The notes below the pieces were generated by a model, which searched no databases, was not told the DNA's origin, and was given only the letters and a program-made list of their open reading frames with translations. From positions 3,782,001 to 3,846,000 of the forward strand of contig NW_027488365.1 in NCBI RefSeq assembly GCF_051014445.1: a stretch of DNA of 64,000 nt. The letters are read 5' to 3'. Positions 61,501 through 64,000 of the stretch are shown piece by piece. The position numbers and the translations under genes are program-made. How positions within the stretch are numbered: position 1 is the first letter of the stretch; every line of letters begins with the position of its first letter. The DNA is from Colletes latitarsis (Eukaryota; Arthropoda; Insecta; Hymenoptera; Colletidae).

Positions 61501-64000
61501 CTTTCGCAGTTTTAACATGCATGTTGACCTGATCGAGGGTTTTTTCTGGTTTGGATCACGTAGTAATGTGGGACCACTGTGAAACAGTCAATTAAATCTG
61601 GTTTTGATCAATATTTTAGAGAATAATTCATGTTAGGTCTAGGTTAGGCCTGGGATTTTCACTCATCAGACTCATACTTTCGCATTCTTCACATACGTGT
61701 TGAACGGATCTTGGGTTTTTTCTGGTTTGGATCACGTAGTAATGTGGTACCACACTGAAACATTCAATTAAACCTGGTCTTGATAAATATTTTAGAGGAT
61801 AACGCATGGTAGGTCTGGGTTAGGTCTAGGATTTGCCCTCATCGGACTCATACTTTCGCATATTTCTCATACTTCATGGCTAGATCCTGGGCTGTTTCTG
61901 GATTGTATCACGTAGTAATGTGGTACCACGCTGAAACAGTTAATTAAACCTGATTTCGATCAATATTTTAGAGGATAACGCAAGTTAGGTCTAGGTTAGG
62001 TCTGGGATTTGCTGTCATCAGGCTCATACTTTCGCATATTTCTCATACTTGTTGAACGGATCCTCGGTTTTTTCTGGTTTGGATCACGTAGTAATGTGGG
62101 ACCACACTGAAACAGTCAATTAAACCTGGTTTCGACCAATATTTTAGAGAATAATTCATGTTAGGTCTAGGTTAGGTCTGGGGTTTGCTCTCATCAGGCT
62201 CATTCTTTCGCATATTTCTCATACTTGATGGCTAGATCCCGGGCTTTTTCTGGATTGCATCACGTAGTAATGAAGTACAACACTGAAACAGTCAATTAAA
62301 CCTGGTTTCCATCAATATTTTAGAGGACAACGCAAGTTAGGTCTGGGATAGGTCTGGGATTTGCCCTCATCAGGCTCATACTGTCGCGTTTTTCACATAC
62401 TTGTTGAACAGATCCTGGGTTTTTTCTGGTTTGGATCCCGTAGTAGTGTGGTACCACACTGAAACAGTCCATTAAACCTGGTTTCGCTCAATATTTTAGA
62501 GGATAACGCATGTTAGGCCTAGGTCAGGCCTGGTTTTTTCACTCATCAGACTCATACTTTCGCATTCTTCACATACTTGTTGAACGGATCCTGGGTTTTT
62601 TCTGGTTTGGATCACGTAGTAATGTGGGTCCACACTGAAACAATCAATTAAACCTGGTCTTGATAAATATTTTAGAGGATAACGCATGTTAGGTCTGGGA
62701 TAGGTCTGGGATTTGCCCTCATCAGACTCATACTTTCGCACACTTCACATACTCGTTGAACAGATCCTGGGTTATTTTCTGGTTTGGATCACATAGTAAT
62801 GTGGTACCACACTGAAACAGTCGATTAAACCAGGTTTCGATCAATATTTTAGAGGACAACGCATGTTAGGTCTAGGTTAGGCCTGGGATTTTCACTCATC
62901 AGACTCATAGTTTCGCATTTCTCACATACCTACTGAACGGATCCTGGGTTTTTTCGGGTTTGGTTCACGTAGTAATGTGGGTCCACACTGAAACAATCAA
63001 TTAAACCTGGTCTTGATAAATATTTTAGAGGATAACGCATGTTAGGTCTGGGATAGGTCTGGGATTTGCCCTCATCAGACTCATACTATCGCACACTTCA
63101 CATACTCGTTGAACAGATCCTGGGTTATTTTCTGGTTTGGATCACATACTAATGTGGTACCACACTGAAACAGTCGATTAAACCAGGTTTCGATCAATAT
63201 TTTAGAGGATAACGCAAGTTAGGTCTGGGATAGGTCTGGGATTTGCCCTCATCAGGCTCATACTTTCGCGTTTTTCACATACTTGTTGAACAGATCCTGG
63301 GTTTTTTCTGGTTTGGGTCACGTAGTAGTGTGATACTACACTGAAACATTCAATTAAACCTGGTCTTGATAAACATTTTAGAGGATAACGCATGTTAGGT
63401 CTGGGATAGGTCTGGGATTTGCCCTCATCAGACTCATACTTTCGCACACTTCACATACTCGTTGAACAGATCCTGGGTTATTTTCTGGTTTGGATCACAT
63501 AGTAATGTGGTACCACACTGAAACAGTGGATTAAACCAGGTTTCGATCAACATTTTTGAGGACAACGCATGTTAGGTCTAGGTTAGGCTTGGGATTTTCA
63601 CTCATCAGACTCATAGTTTCGCATTCCTCACATACTTACTGAACGGATCCTGGGTTTTTTCGGGTTTGGTTCACGTAGTAATGTGGGTCCACACTGAAAC
63701 AATCAATTAAACCTGGTCTTGATAAATATTTTAGAGGATAACGCATGTTAGGTCTGGGATAGGTCTGGGATTTGCCCTCATCAGACTCATACTATCGCAC
63801 ACTTCACATACTCGTTGAACAGATCCTGGGTTATTTTCTGGTTTGGATCACATACTAATGTGGTACCACACTGAAACAGTCGATTAAACCAGGTTTCGAT
63901 CAATATTTTAGAGGATAGCGCAAGTTAGGTCTGGGATAGGTCCGGGATTTGCCCTCATCAGGCTCATACTTTCGCGTTTTTCACATACTTGTTGAACAGA
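58515..64000. repeat. 176-bp satellite array, block D (about 31 monomers, continues past the window)
   Basis: Satellite only, collinear with 40384-45869 at an offset of 18,131 bp. No gene or other feature is seen in it. Confidence 0.97.
58989..59004 (+). other. Second copy of the empty target site of element 1
   Basis: Same context as 40858-40873, in the second duplication unit. Confidence 0.85.

Larger units (their letters stand above)
54365..64000. repeat. 18.1-kb tandem duplication, second unit (runs off the window)
   Basis: Corresponds to 36258-45869. It contains element 3 and satellite block D. Identity to the first unit is very high, with scattered single differences and one cluster of five near 61837-61865 (see findings). 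The differences show that the two units are distinct copies and not one sequence entered twice. Confidence 0.92.

Noticed and set aside
1..64000. CENP-B box in the monomer
   Set aside because: I looked for the TTCG-A-CGGG pattern; ctttcgcatatttctcat gives only the TTCG half and no CGGG partner.

Overview
The window is eukaryotic satellite DNA invaded by one family of non-LTR retrotransposon. About 50 kb is a head-to-tail array of roughly 284 monomers of a 176-bp, AT-rich satellite. Three GC-rich insertions of an R1-clade LINE interrupt it. R1-clade elements (R1, TRAS, SART, Waldo and relatives) are typical of arthropods. Each satellite monomer carries one to two 11-bp units of the type TTAGGTCTGGG, an extended form of the insect telomere repeat TTAGG. 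This suggests an insect, most likely hymenopteran, and a subtelomeric or pericentromeric location. The organism assignment is an inference. I see no host single-copy gene, tRNA, rRNA, CRISPR array or bacterial feature.

Layout: 1-4266 satellite block A; 4267-10258 full-length element 1 on the plus strand (5' UTR, ORF1, ORF2, structured 3' UTR, 32-nt poly(A)) flanked by a 14-16 bp target-site duplication; 10259-36364 satellite block B, with several nested higher-order repeats; 36365-40383 element 2, minus strand and 5'-truncated; 40384-54471 satellite block C; 54472-58514 element 3, minus strand, the same truncated insertion as element 2; 58515-64000 satellite block D. Elements 2 and 3 are not separate insertions. 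A unit of 18,107 bp (36258-54364) is repeated from 54365 to the end of the window, carrying the element with it.

How the parts work together: element 1 has a gag-like ORF1 (three zinc knuckles) and an ORF2 with an APE endonuclease, a reverse transcriptase and a C-terminal zinc motif. The two ORFs share one base in a TAATG stop-start junction, the arrangement described for the telomere-targeting silkworm element SART1. Element 1 sits exactly in the telomere-like part of a satellite monomer. A paralogous empty copy of its site survives twice in the window (40858-40873 and 58989-59004). The two independent insertion events (element 1, and the ancestor of elements 2 and 3) used similar inferred nick sites on opposite strands of the monomer, so the element may have a preference for this satellite. 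The array itself evolves by unequal exchange and patchy gene conversion, visible as single-monomer indels, 3-, 4-, 8-, 12-, 13- and 14-monomer periodicities and one cluster of converted sites.
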